This document shows positions 35,579 through 47,802 of a stretch of 64,000 bases of DNA, piece after piece. Below the pieces are notes generated by a model, which saw only the letters and a list, made by a program, of their open reading frames with translations, was not told the origin of the DNA and did no database searches. A program made the position numbers and the translations under genes. The stretch comes from Hemileia vastatrix (taxonomy: Eukaryota > Basidiomycota > Pucciniomycetes > Pucciniales > Zaghouaniaceae), in contig JASXTE010000005.1 of NCBI GenBank assembly GCA_030280995.1, positions 24,593,001-24,657,000 of the forward strand, in the 5' to 3' direction. How positions within the stretch are numbered: the first letter of the stretch is position 1; each line of letters starts with the position of its first letter.

Positions 35579-36355
35579 TTGATTATGATGATTTTGATGG
35601 TGGAATTACTTTTGTTTCTTAAAGGTACAATGTCATGTTTCCTTTCTATGAGGAAATGGATATTCTTTTTGGTTCCCATGATGATGTCAACCCTTGTTTT
35701 CTACATGATAATCCTAAGGATATACCCTCTGGATCTCAACCATCCAAAAATCCTCCTGACACACCTGTACTCCCAAGAAATCAATCCCCTGAAACCCCTT
35801 ACACTAGTTCAGCTTAAGATTATCTTGACTTCAAGCAGAAGAATTATCTCAGAGCAGATATGAGTCCTAAGAGCTCCTATTTTTTGATTTACGTTTAATT
35901 TTTATTTTTTCAAAAATTAATTTCTTAATTACTCATTAATTATTTTTCTAGTATCCTATTCAAACAGTAATAATTATAGAAATGAGAATTCTACTTTAGA
36001 AGCTGATTCAGATGAGCTTCCTGAACCCTCAAGCTCAAATTACAAACTTAATCATCAAGTGTCAACTTCAAAGAACTTGAATCATCTTTTAAAATGTGTA
36101 ATACTTCAATCAGATCTTTGGGCTCCCTTGATATTTATTTTGAGAAAAAATATATAAGTAACAATTTTTCTTTATATATCTTGTTCAATAACATGTAAGA
36201 ATTGTTCCTTATATATCTTTTTCTATAACATATTTATTTATTTTATGTATTAAATTTTCTCTTAGAAAAATCTACTATTTCAAAAAAAACCCTTGACTTT
36301 GAAAAGATGAATTTTGATGATATGCTATTTAAAGATCAGAAGTCCTTAGATTTTT
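35579..36355 (+). pseudogene. SANT-associated-like gene fragment
   Basis: The segment FPFYEEMDILFGSHDDVNP (about 35638-35700) matches CPYFKEIDAIFGEKFDVNP of the minus-strand pseudogene at 60669-61723, including position relative to a downstream Pro/Ser-rich tail. This pattern is familiar from Myb/SANT-like proteins linked to PIF/Harbinger transposons in fungi. A GT-AG intron (about 35895-35952) may lead to NSTLEADSDELPEPSSSNYK. Stops interrupt it. Fragment only, family call by recollection of the motif. Confidence 0.4.
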
Positions 36356-36472
36356 TGTAATTTTTTTTGATTAAATCAAACATTGAAAAGGACAAATTTG
36401 AGGTGAAAGAGATGCAAAGAGTTGATCTTCACACAGTGAAAACAAAAGAATGTGAATTTCAAAGAGAATTGA

Positions 36473-37981
36473 TGTCATGCTGAGCTCAAGTACAGAGATT
36501 TCAATATCTTGATTAGTAAGTCTTCTAGAGGATTTCAATAGTCCAGTATGAATTGATATATATTCCAATATAATGTTCTCAGTAGTTTAATCTCACTTTT
36601 TATCAATGGTATACAGCTTACAGTTGGTAGAAAAATAGAACTAATGATTACAAAGAATATTGAAAAGACTTTAATATTACTAATGAATATGTATTGTAAT
36701 TTATTGGTTATATGTTAAAAAGTTGATTTAAAAAGTATGTAGAATAATAGACCAAGAGCCTCCTTCTTATATACCCATAAATCCCTAATGTCCACCCCTT
36801 GCCATTAGACCTCTATCCCCAGCTATAACAGCACTCTGATGATTCTCATATCCTTATGGAGTCCGCTTAATGCAGTTTCAAAGGCCTAGTAACTAAAGGA
36901 CTTTCCCATGCAAAAGAAGAGCCATTTCACAGGCCAAAAAATGAAAATAACATGGGATAATCTATCAAAATATAGAAATAAACCAAAAACAGAATATATG
37001 TGTATTATTCTTTAAATAAAAATACTTATAAAGGAAAGAGAAGAAGAGAAAATAGCTTCTAAATTAGGGGGATCATCAATAGACATTAAACAATAAGAAT
37101 AACAATTTTTCCAATGAACTTCTCATTTAAAAATACCCAATATATCCTTTAAACCCATTAAGAAACTAGAAAAAGGCATGAAAAGTGGGGTAAATGACTG
37201 TAGAGTCTTTTCAGGTGCTTGCATGGTTAAATCCTTGACTATTTAGGGCATTAAGAACGTTTTAGGCATGATTGTGATTTTTTGTGGTTGATATTGAGAC
37301 TAATGCAATTATAAGTGCATATAATGAAGTTGGTGCATGTGTAATGAAATTAGGAGACTAAATAAGCATCTCTTTCCTAATTTAGAGTGATTAAACATAA
37401 GATGCATGTATCCAAGTGAGTAGTTTGTGTGAAATTGCTAAATTTTTAATTAATGAAGATATGTATGTGGGATAAATGAAGGCAGTATAAGTCCAGTACA
37501 TATAAGCCAATTCTAGCATAAAATTTTATCAATTTTTTAAAGAGTTATTTGAAAAAATTTAAGTTGACAAATAAAATGGGCTGAATAAAGCTAAATGATC
37601 TTTCAAAGTGCAATTTTAATATAATCAAATTTTCAGTGCATATATCCAGCTTTTAAGTCTTTTAAAGCACATTTAACAGTTGTTTCAAAATAATAATGTA
37701 GAAAACAACTTTAAGCTCATTGAAAAATTATCTAACCTTATTTCTAAGGTACATAAGATTACCCTAACTTATTCACACCTAATATTAAGTACAAAAGACC
37801 TATGAAAGGTGAGTATATTCATGTATCTAAGGCATTATAATAGCATATACTGTAGTATAAGACTTATTTCACTTATTTATACCTATTTTATACACTTGAT
37901 TATTGTCTAAATGCCTAATGAATGTGTCTAGCATATTTTATAAGATTATTTTACTCAGAACTGGCTATATCCAGGCTGACA
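36473..37981 (-). repeat. Diverged B-type solo LTR (tentative)
   Basis: The right end CTCAGAACTGGCTATATCCAGGCTGACA (split match) parallels the minus-strand LTR end of E (ACTCAGTACTAG then GATATCTAGGCTGACA). A middle block (CTCCTTCTTATATACCCA, about 36768, and CCCCAGCTATAACAGCACT, about 36819) parallels E at 62050-62140. No internal gene or partner LTR is seen. The left end at TGTCAT is a guess and no target duplication was found. Confidence 0.4.
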
Positions 37982-38399
37982 AATAAAAATTCTTGAATTG
38001 GAAAAGAATGAAAATTAAAAAAAAGGATTCATTACAGAATGTATAAAAAATAGCCAATCTTATGAGGATATTAAAAAACTAATTAGTTTTTTTGATTGAT
38101 TAATTGCTTTTTTTGATGGTTGACTCATATTTGAAATGTTATTCTCATTTTCTCTGATTATATTCACTTCCCCCTCTCCATAGCTTCAAATTGCATATTT
38201 TTAACAGCCATTTTGCATTTGTCATTAAAATTTCTGCTTTACTGTCTTCATTTGTTTCTTCTCCCTCCAAAATTTTCAATTGTATATTTCTCCTTATTGC
38301 ATAACATTTAATTCAATCACTCCCCCAATGGCTTAAAAATTTGACATTCCCTTTATTCACATTTTGCAAAATTCCTCATATCCTTTTTTGGCATTTTTT

Positions 38400-39915
38400 T
38401 TTGATTTTTTGGCCCTTAGTGAAATCTTTAGGATTTTTAGGATTTTTTTGTAATATTTGACAGTCATTTTTGTAATTTTTTGCTATTATTTTTAGGAATT
38501 TATTGGCATACTTTGCCTGCATTTTTCAAATATTTTTTGTAAAGGTTTTTAATATTGTTTTCAGGTGTTTATTAAGGTAGTTTTCAGGTATTTTTGGAGT
38601 ATTTATAAGAAATTTTTAGATATATTCTGAATGTGTTTATTAGCATATTTTTCAGGATTTTTTGTCATTGTAGAAAGAATCATACAGTTGCCTTGCTGTA
38701 AGAATAATATAAGGGAGTTGAGAAACATAAGAAACCCCTTTCCTATTAAGTAAAGTAAGAGTTCTCAAATAAATAAACTTAAATTTTTAATAGATAAAGG
38801 AAAAAATTTTTTATCAGTTTTTATTGATGCTTTTGAAATTTTAGATTGGTGTTCTTTGAAAAATATAGTGAAATACAACATAAAGTTGTACCAGTAGAAA
38901 GATATTTAAATTATTGTATTTATATGTTTTTATAAGGATTTATATTTTATGAATATAATGTTGATTTTGATATACTTTGGTTTAGAAATTTCTAATGGTA
39001 CCCTAAAAGTATATATTTATGAGCTGTTGAGTGAAATTATTTTTATTATAAGTAAAAATGTTATTTTATGAGGATACAAATAAATCTTCACTTAAATTTT
39101 AATGGCTGTTAGAAATACATTTTTGGTGGTTAAATTTAAGTTTTATTCCTATTGATTTTCTATAAAGTCAGGTTTTCAGCCAAATATATGTGTAAACCAG
39201 TCACATGTCTTAGTCTTCCCTCTCAGACATGTCCTGAAGCTCATTCAGACTTCCAGACTCAATTGATAGCTACAAAATACTGAAAAATCTAGAAAATTAT
39301 TATTAAAGATAGCTAAAAATATGAAAAAAAAAATTCCTGATTTTTCTGTAGCCCATGTAGCCCTATTAATTGAACTAAAAATCATCAAATCTGAGTAAAT
39401 TATACAAAATAAAAAATTCATAAAATCACTAAATAAAATTATTTAAGTTATTAAATAATCATGAAGAATATGGGGAGATTCAAAAAGGTTCTTGAAAATA
39501 AGGAATATCTTTTAAATCCACTTTTGATCTCTTGAAAATATTTTTTACTGTAAAATTAACATCTAAACCTAAGTTTTAAAATAAGAAATTTTGCATTGTA
39601 TCCAACAAATGTTCACCAATATAAAATTATTATAAAAATAAAATAGCCTCCGGGAATTACTAAATGAGTGTCTAGTATTTTTTTACATAGGCTGTTACTG
39701 CATTACTAGACTTCAGAATACCACAGTGTGATTTTAAGGCATTTATTGGCATATTTTTCAGATATCTTGCAGGAATTCTTAAGGAGCTTTTCAGGGGTTT
39801 TTGGCAATATTTTGAAGGCTATTTTATGTAGTTTTTAAGATATCTTTCAGGCTTCATTTAGGAATTTTAAAGGAATCTTTGGAGGCCTTATTTTGGAATT
39901 TTTTGGCTTTATAGA
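38400..39915 (+). repeat. T-rich minisatellite interrupted by a solo LTR
   Basis: Loose tandem repeats of a TTTTTCAGG...TTTATTGGCATA kind run over 38400-38668 and resume at 39726-39915. Examples are TTATTAGCATATTTTTCAGG before the LTR and TTATTGGCATATTTTTCAG after it. The repeat identity across the gap shows that the LTR was inserted into a pre-existing array. Confidence 0.6.
38669..39725 (-). repeat. Diverged D-type solo LTR
   Basis: It is collinear with the LTRs of element D. ACAGTTGCCTTGCTGTAAG near the left end matches ACAGTCGCCTTGCTGTAAG; the TTTTATGTTTTTATAA-type stretch, the CTTCCAGACTCAATT block (about 39259) and the ACCACA end also correspond. There are no internal sequences, so it is a recombined solo LTR. 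Divergence is far greater than between D's own LTRs. The 4-bp flanks do not match. Confidence 0.75.
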
Positions 39916-40107
39916 ATGATGTTTACCAAAATTAATGAAGATGGATACAGTTCCTGCTCATTATCTTCTCTAACTTCAATCTCTTCCTCATCACTTTCCT
40001 CTCTATCCTCAGTCCTATCTTCAATAAATTTGAAACAAACATCCAAAAAACAGAAGAAAAATCTTAATGAAATAAAAAATAGTGTGAATATTTCTTTTGT
40101 CACTTAA
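39916..40107 (+). pseudogene. Serine-rich ORF fragment
   Basis: 63 codons with a Ser-rich stretch (CSLSSLTSISSSSLSSLSS) followed by a Lys-rich segment. It resembles the Ser-rich repeats at 43655-43985 that precede the TET-like remains, so it may be a detached N-terminus of that kind of gene. It ends 30 bp before the left TIR at 40137. Low-complexity sequence could also arise by chance. Confidence 0.3.
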
Positions 40108-40189
40108 CTGGTGTTAATTTTTTCAAAACCAGTATTCACCATGAAATATGGGGGGTGGACTTGCTAGCAAGTCTTCAACCTTGAACCCT

Positions 40190-41055
40190 AATTAATATCT
40201 TATTCAGCATACATTGAAGAAGTGATGAAACAATCATGAAAAAGGGATGAATCTTGACTGAAATTACCTTGATAGCAATATGAAAACAATTGAAGTGGTG
40301 ATGATAATAGTTTAAAAAATGTGGGAGTCTTTTTGAAAAATTATAATATTAAAATGTAAAAAAAATATCAGTAAATGCAAATCATACAGTGATAAGAAAT
40401 TTATAGCAGATATTACATGGTTGAGTAACTAGGAGGAGAAATAATTCTTTCACAAGATGCAAGCTATATAAGCCCCTAATCATGTAAATATAATAACACA
40501 CTTTAAAAAATTAAAAAATAATAAAAATTAGTAATACCTAAACTTTTCAACCTAATCAAAACCTGTCCAGTAACTTTTATACCAAGTAGGGGGTATCAAA
40601 GTTGAATGATCTGCAATTAGGGATCAGAAATTTTTTTTTCCAGGATAAAACATTATTAATTGCAGAAGATATTTATCAACCAGCCCCAGGGCTAGTGGAT
40701 AAGAGATTCATGATTATGCATCATACCGCCTCTTATACCCCAATTTTCATTCCTAATTCCTGATACCAAACTCATCACATCCATGATGGATTTTTAAGAA
40801 ATTCATATGACTTAAAATTGCTGATGCCATCCTTAAGTCTTTCCCCACTATATGCAAATTAATTTTAATGGCAAACACTTAAAGTTTTTATCTATCTACA
40901 CACCCTAAATGCGCATTTGGCAGTGAATTCCCACTTCCCTCATCACATGAGCCTTCCACCAGCAACTATGAAACACTTCTCTACTAGGCAGTACTTCACT
41001 CAACTATGAATGCTATTGCTTTAATTTTAGTTTTTTACTATAAAACAGACTCTGA
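40190..41055. other. Spacer between TIR and transposase
   Basis: A/T-rich with no open frame that I can support. A stop at 41053 bounds the transposase frame on its left. Confidence 0.45.
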
Positions 41056-42119
41056 TTTGGAAGATGCTTTAGCCTATTTTTCTTTTCTTTCCAAAGACAT
41101 TACATAAACCCAAGGGAGCCAAATCTTCATCATCATCCCAGATATAATCTCTTCTCCGTTCTCAACATTCCTCAACTAAAATTCACTCAACTATTTAGAT
41201 TTTCTCCTGATTCTTTCATCAAACTTTATAAACTCATCTCCAAACATCCTATCTTTCATAATGATTCTCAAAATAAACAGTGTGATCCTGATATTCAACT
41301 TTCTGTTGCACTATGTTTCTTTGCCTCAAATGGAAATGGTGCTGCTGTAAAACTGTTTGAAAATATCTTTAGCATAGGATATGGTATGGTGATATTATAC
41401 AACAAGCGCTGTATAATTACCATCCTTTCCCTGAAGTCTCAAACACTTGCTTGGAAAACTCCACAACAGCGACTTAAATCCTCTCAAGTAATGCAAGCTG
41501 TAGTTTTCCCTGGCTGTGTAGGTTCTGTTGATGGCACAACTAAACCCCTGAGTCAAAAGCCTGCTCATGATGGAAACCATTATTTTGATTGCACAAAAAG
41601 GTTTCTTCAAAATGTTCTCCAATTTCACATCTTTCATGAACTAACTTTTAATCTTCTTTGTAGATAATCTATTGCCATTAAAATTGACTGTGACTTCAAA
41701 AAAAGATTATTTCTTTTCATAGTGGCTGCCCAGGCTCATGTCATGACTCCTCCATATTCCAAAGAATCAGGATTTCTCAAAGTCATTACTCATACTTTGA
41801 TGAATCTCAGTACCTCCTTGCAGACTCAGCATATGAAAGTGGAAAGTACATTATACCTGATTTTCATGGTGCAAATTTAGAAAATTACCCCCAAAAAAAT
41901 TTTAATTATCACCTTGCACAATCAAGAGCGCTGATTGAGCATGCTATTAGGATTTCAAAGGGAAGATTTTCTAGTCTCCACAATCTCAGAATCCAATTTC
42001 AAAAAAACTTGGAGATGAAAACAAAAAATTATTGGGTCATGACTTGCATTATACTCCACAAGATTCTAGCTGACCTAAAGAATGATTGGAATGATCTTTA
42101 TGAAGGAGAGGATCCTTAA
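41056..42119 (+). pseudogene. PIF/Harbinger-like transposase (DDE_Tnp_4 type)
   Basis: Exon 1 is open from 41056 to 41600 and reads through an N-terminal helical domain (FTQLFRFSPDSF, LSVALCFFASNGNGAA) to GCVGSVDGT, the first catalytic Asp, and the PLSQKPA...YFDCTK segment. An intron fits 41601-41663 (GT...CTAAC...TGTAG). Exon 2 opens with a TAA where the family has Tyr (R-Y-S-I). After a one-base shift come GCPGSCHDS, LLADSAY (second Asp) and SRALIEHAIRISKGRF (Glu). It ends at the TAA at 42117-42119. The enzyme would cut and paste TIR elements with 3-bp duplications. Broken by one nonsense codon and at least two shifts. Confidence 0.8.
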
Positions 42120-43050
42120 CCAGCACCAGCTCTCCCCTTTCTTGAATCACAAAATATTTATTCAACCAGCATAAGCTCTGTCTTTATGCCAATCACACTC
42201 CACCATTTTGACACACAACCCTTTTAATTTTTTGTTTTCATACTCTCCAAATGTCGACTTTGTTTACCTTATTCACTTGGCTTGTTTTTTTTGTTGCATA
42301 TTCTTTTTTTTTTTTTTGGAATTTACGGTGAATATTACTATTTTGGATGGCTCATTGGTTTTCTTACACCAGCTCAACACTACATCACATATTTTCTGAA
42401 ATCACATAATTTTTTACTGTTTCTTTTTTTCATTTATCCCTCATATCCTTTTCCTCTTTTCAACCAACATCCCTAAAAAATTTGATTTCATTTATTTTCT
42501 CATCTGATCTCTCCAGGTAAGTCATTTTATTCTTTTTTTGATTTTTTGATTGCTAATTATATTTTTTTTTGGTTTTTATTTCTGTTTTTCTTATTTTTTT
42601 TATCTAAATTATTTTTGTAAGTGTTTATTTTTGATTTCAATGGTACCTTTTTCTCTCTCCCTCTTTACTTTCTTTTCTAGCTCCATCACCCTACTCTTCA
42701 TCCCTCCTTGGCATGGTCATTATCCCCCCTTTCCCCTATTTTACTTTTTTTGGCTCCATGTCATTAAAAAACATACATTTCACACTCTTTATGCATTTCA
42801 CTTACTCCATATTCAATTTCCCCACAATTCCAACATCAATCTTTCTCACTCTATTTATCCTACTTTTCAATCAAGGTAAGTTTCATCTCCTTTTTTTCAT
42901 ACCTATATTATATCTCATTCCTTTTATGAAAATTTCATACTTAAATATATTTATGACTCTTATCTGTATAAAAGTGAGCTTATTAAACTCCTTTTGTTCC
43001 CATCTCCATTACCACTTTTCAAGTTTTTGTAAAATTTTGAAAATCAGACT
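42120..43050. other. Pyrimidine-rich stretch, no gene
   Basis: Strongly T/C-rich on the plus strand. The open frames here are hydrophobic Phe/Leu-rich by composition only. I see no homology. Confidence 0.5.
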
Positions 43051-43054
43051 ATGA

Positions 43055-43620
43055 ATTAGGGTTATGTTTATTCAAGTATAATGTTCTTTTTAATAAAGAT
43101 TCTCCTGAAGGCTACCTTTCATTTACCAAAAACAGGTTTAAAGTTGGTTCAGTGGTTGCTGAGATATTGACTATTAAATTTGAGCCTTTTTTTCCCAATT
43201 TAAATTTAAATTCATTTTTTTATGTAAAAGTTAGGGTTAGGTTTATTTAAATCACATATCCTTTAACTGAAGATTCTACTAAAGCCTATCTCTCATTTTC
43301 CACAAACATATTTGAATTAGGTTCAGTGGTTGCTGAGATTTTCACCTTTGAAGTTGAGCCTTTTTTTTCCCAATTTCACTTATCTTATTTTACATTTTTA
43401 TATTGCATAATTAGAGAATAAGGATTCTGAAACTCATATATGATTATTATCTAGGCTTTTATCTCCCTCTTTTTGGACTTTTCATCATCACTGTTCAAGT
43501 TTTTGTGCAAATTTGAAAAGTAGAGTCAGAATTAGGGTTAGGTTTATTTGAATCAACTGTCCTTTTAGCTGAAGATACTTTAAGGTTAAATAAACAAACT
43601 AAATTTTGTGAGATTTATTT
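43055..43620 (+). repeat. ~185-bp tandem repeat
   Basis: About two and a half units. The shared blocks are TTAGGGTTA(G/T)GTTTATT, GAAGATTCT, and TTCAGTGGTTGCTGAGAT followed by GAGCCTTTTTTT. Units start near 43055, 43225 and 43515. Confidence 0.7.
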
Positions 43621-43654
43621 TTTTGGTTTTTGACACAATATTTTTGTTCAGAGA

Positions 43655-44887
43655 AGAAAATGTCTATTTCATCAGAATCAGCTCTTACTTCTCTATCATC
43701 ATCCTCTTTTTAAAATTTAACTTCATTTAAATCATCATAAAATTTTTCAGAGAAAAAAATTTCTATTTATTCCGAATCACCTCTTACTTCTCTATTATTA
43801 TCTTCTTTATCCTCTTTATCATCTTTTTCAAATTCAACTTCATTTCAATCATTGTACAATTTTTCAGATAAAAAAATGTCTATTTCTTCAGAATCACCTC
43901 TTACTTCTCTATCATCATCCTTGTCATAATCCTCTTTATCCTCTTTATCATCTCTTTCAAATTCAACTTTCTTTCAATCATCATCCAAAATATCAAAAAA
44001 TTAATGATTTTTGAAGTCAGAAGAGTAAAAGAAATTTGAAAAAAAAATTCATTTTGATTTCTTAATTGGCCATATATCAAATATCAAGTACTATAAAACT
44101 AGAGTGCATCAGAAAAATTTTCATCCAAATGAGTTACCAGAAGGTTTAAAATATTTTAACAAATCAGGGGACAATCAAATTAAAGCAGTAATCAGTAATT
44201 ATTTTAAACCTCAATTTATTTATGAAAAACATTCTTTCAATGGTTCAAAATATGAAACCTTTAATTAACTATCCAATCTCATAATAACACTATATCAATT
44301 AGATTTGGCTTGTTTACCATTAAGGAATACAAATTTTTCAGGTGGTATTATGATTGGATTTGGTCGGAGACCAGGATTTCTTCAAAGCTATTCTATTGGT
44401 ATGTCTGATAATATATGTTTTTTTCTTAAAACAATGTCACTAATTTTATTTCCATATATGTCTATTCTTTACTTAAAAATTTCTATAAAGCTGAAAAAGA
44501 TGACAATTTTTGCTTATGGGACACCTTACCTTCTTTCAATACTTTTATTTCTCTTTTCCTCAAAAGACTCTGTAATAAAACTTTTGAAAAGAATCATCAA
44601 CTTTTTACCAAAGTTGGAATAACAACTTGGTAGAAATTAGTGACCAATATCTTTTATTTTTAAACATTATTATTACTCATTCAGGATTCCACAATAAGAT
44701 TCATATCAATATAAATGATTCCAATTATCTTACTTTTGGAATTTTCTCATATATCAATCCGATAACTGGACAACTTATTCCATACCCAGCTAAAATAAAA
44801 GTTTATGGGTTATACCTTTCAGATAAAAACTGTATAATTTATTTTGGATTGGGAACTGGAATCATTGAAACTATTTGGAACTTGTAA
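43655..44887 (+). pseudogene. Serine-rich N-terminus and TET/JBP-like oxygenase remains
   Basis: Three ~110-bp tandem units (43655-43985) encode MSISSESPLTSLSS-type Ser-rich repeats. Downstream comes YYKTRVHQKNFHPNELPEGL, then FSGGIMIGFGRRPGF (about 44335-44385), and finally FHNKIHININDSNYLTFGIF with a GLYLSDKNCIIYF...GIIETIW end. The order (G-x-R-x-G block, H-x-[DN] with NDxS, F-x-D block, GI-x-x-x-W end) resembles TET-like Fe(II)/2-oxoglutarate oxygenases expanded in basidiomycetes. The second iron ligand reads Asn (H-I-N) rather than Asp, and stops occur at about 44266 and 44622. The family call is tentative. Confidence 0.45.
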
Positions 44888-46134
44888 GCCAGGCTATCTC
44901 AGGAGCCCTTAATTTATATACTAAATTACTCGAATCATTTTAGAGAATAATGCTATACATTTTATGTAGTTACATTAAAATATCTTATTGATTAAAACTA
45001 TATAAATATTTTATAAGTAAAATAATTGTTATATTCATTTTTAAGAAAAATTTTATTACAGAGAAAGAAATTATATTCTGTAACATCATGGTGCATTTTG
45101 TATGTATTTAATATTTCTAAATTAATAAATTAATAATTTAAAATTATATTATAAGTGTAATAATAAATTTAACTTATAAAGTAAATATAATTTAAATAAT
45201 AAAATTTATATAAACTAAATACAACTTATCATATAATACTATCCATTAATATTGAACGCTTCCTTTACCCTTAAGTGTGTCACTAAAATTACTAAATTAA
45301 TTAAAATACTTATTTAATATGATAAATTGAAATTCTCACTCTAAATAAGTTATTTTATTAAATTAATTAATTTTTTCAATTCAATTAATAATTAAATTAA
45401 TTGAAATAGTTAAAACAATTAATTTTCTTTTCTTTATACTGAATTAAGATATATTATATACATTAAAGTGTGAAAATAATTCCTTTTGTTTTAATTAAGC
45501 CCTTTTCAGCTATATGTACTACCTGTTTAAGATTTTCTTTCTCACAGTTCTCAGGCTTCTGACTTACGTAGTTATCTATTATCTTAATTGTTTTGTTTTG
45601 GGATTTTATGGTGGGAAATTGGTTCCTTATTCATGGGCTTAAATTGTTGTTTCAATTTTTCACCTTATTTTTGAATGTTTCAATTAAATTAAACTACTTT
45701 TTTTTTAAAAATTACTATATTCTTTATAAATACAATTGAGACGCTTGAGATAGTCTTCTTGCCTATAAAAGGGCCTTTGAATCCTCTCTGTCAGTCATCA
45801 CTTACATTACATACATTTTACAAACTTACAATACATTATTTTTTTTAGCATTATAATTCTAATATAAATAATCAATAATTAATCTAAGGTTGCTTTAAGT
45901 TTATTAATAGTAAATATTGTTTGCCACACAGAGAAGACATGCTTACCTTATTAAAACTTTTACTAATTAACTAAACCTAACTGTTGCGTTATTCTTCATA
46001 AACTATAGTTGTATTACTCTCATTTTGTTTTAATTCTTTAATTAAATTATATATTTTTTTCATTTCTTTCTTTATTTTGTTGTCCTCTCTTTAGTTCTTC
46101 CTTTTTCTCTGTTCCATTTCTTCTTTTTCTTCTC
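44883..46134 (+). other. AT-rich region with a TATA box, possible solo LTR
   Basis: TGTAAGCCAGG at 44883 resembles the LTR start of A (TGTCAGCCAGG), and GCCTATAAAAGGGCC at 45752-45766 resembles A's TATA region (GCCTATAAAAGGCCC). No right end or target duplication was found. No gene. Confidence 0.3.
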
Positions 46135-46564
46135 CTTTTTCTAGAGGACCTGCCAACAGAACTCTTCTAAGGATAATCACCAAACAACAAAAGCTTCCCC
46201 TGGTTTGGAATCTTGTCACAACTTTACTCATTTTGGCTGCTCCTTCCAAATTAGGGAAAAACTAATCCAACAAATCAATAAGGTAAAAAAAGAAGGTAAA
46301 TTTAACAGATGTAAAAGAACTTGATGTAGACCAAAAAAGTATGGGGATAAGTAGAGTCATCAAATATTTTTTATTTTTTCATAAATATTTTATAAATAAC
46401 TCTTACATTTCAAATTCTTAAAGTAAATTAATGGCCCTACTACCCTGTGTTGTATAAATGGGAATCATGACAACATTTATTTGTTTCATGAGGTTCCTCA
46501 GCCTACACTTGTGGAAAGTCCCATACATTTGTTTCTAGATGTATCCAAATTTTGGCTAAAGGAA
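46135..46564 (+). pseudogene. Unidentified coding remnant
   Basis: A frame reads PTTLCCINGNHDNIYLFHEV and ESPIHLFLDVSKFWLKES just before the element D insertion at 46565, with stops upstream. The codon-like composition differs from the surrounding A/T-rich sequence. I do not recognise the family. It continues for only a few codons after D (60001). Confidence 0.25.
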
Positions 46565-46568
46565 TCGT

Positions 46569-47679
46569 TATGGTAAGGTAAACTCTTACAGTCGCCTTGC
46601 TGTAAGCAGAATCCGGAGGAGATATGTGGATTTAGCTGAAAACCCTGTCCTTCCAATAAAAATAACAAAATGGGAATTCTAAATCACTAAGCTAACCAGT
46701 CTACTTGGATCTGTTTGATAAAAATAATGAAACTCTAAAATAATTAACGCTTATTGAGATTTAAAGAAAGTGGCTGTTGAGAAAGAAATACTGATTACAA
46801 CAATTAAGGTGTACCAGTGAAAGATCTGTAAAGATTGACTTTTATGTTTTTATAATAATTTGAATTTTTATGAGACAGCAATAATCAAGTCCCAGCGACA
46901 AAGACCTTTCTAAAGATACCCTGTATGAAGTGTGTTTTAAATTGTTGAATAGTATTTCTAAAATGTTAAATATAAAAAAATATAAAGTTATAAGGGTATT
47001 ACAATTTATTTAATTTGTTGAGTAATAAAAAATGAGACTGTGGTGGTTAATGATTAAGCTGTATGATGTTTTTCCCCTCCTCAATTTCGAGTTTGAGAAG
47101 CGCTTAAGTATTCCTAGTCACGTGCCTAAGTTTTCCCCTCCAGAGCTCTTCCAGAGTCAATCCGGAGCCCGTACGGAGTCCGTACGGAGTCGAAACGGAG
47201 TCCGTCCGGACTTCCGGACTCAATTAGAACCTTAAAACTATAATAAAAAATTTAGAAAAATTACACATAATAGGGCTACTTCCCCTTTACATACCAAACT
47301 AATTTTCGTAGTCTGCGCAGCTCTAATTACCCCGTGAAAATTCATCGAAGTTAAGTAATTTCTGAAAACGTAAATATTTCTATAAAACTTTAAAATTCAT
47401 TTAAAAATATAAGAAAAATAGTAAAAATTCTGGGAAAATTTCCCAAGGTTCTTGAGTGACTTGACTTGATACTTATAAATTTTTCAGACCGTAAAAATAA
47501 GTTTTCTCCGCAAAATAAATTGTATTTGTGTAGGCATTTGCTCATGACCAATTTCTTCATATTTTAAACTCCAATAAATTAAATAAAACCCTTTTATAAA
47601 AAATAATAACGCCAATCTTGCACGCCGTAATAACTCCATTTACATATTTAGGTGCCGTACTAAACTTTAGGCTACCACA
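46569..47679 (-). repeat. 3' LTR of element D
   Basis: On the minus strand it starts TGTGGTAGCC and ends near TTACCATA. The purine tract GGAGGGAGGA (complement at 47680-47689) adjoins it. A small minisatellite of the unit CGGAGTCCGTA lies at about 47161-47215. Antisense gene 1 starts 124 bp from its edge. Confidence 0.95.
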
Positions 47680-47802
47680 TCCTCCCTCCAATCGAGAATG
47701 TCCCCATTCTTAAAACTTTGCATAAGTGGTCGAACACAATATTCATCTTTAACCTTCAACCACCATCTTCTTTAATCAACTATAAAATTCATCTTCATCA
47801 AT

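Noticed and set aside
42208..43054. Several Phe/Leu-rich ORFs
   Set aside because: They follow from the pyrimidine-rich strand composition, overlap in different frames and match no known pattern.
47032..47235. ORF with SQSGARTESVRSRNG in D's LTR (also 59349-59546)
   Set aside because: It spans the CGGAGTCCGTA minisatellite inside the LTR; the open frame is a by-product of the repeat.
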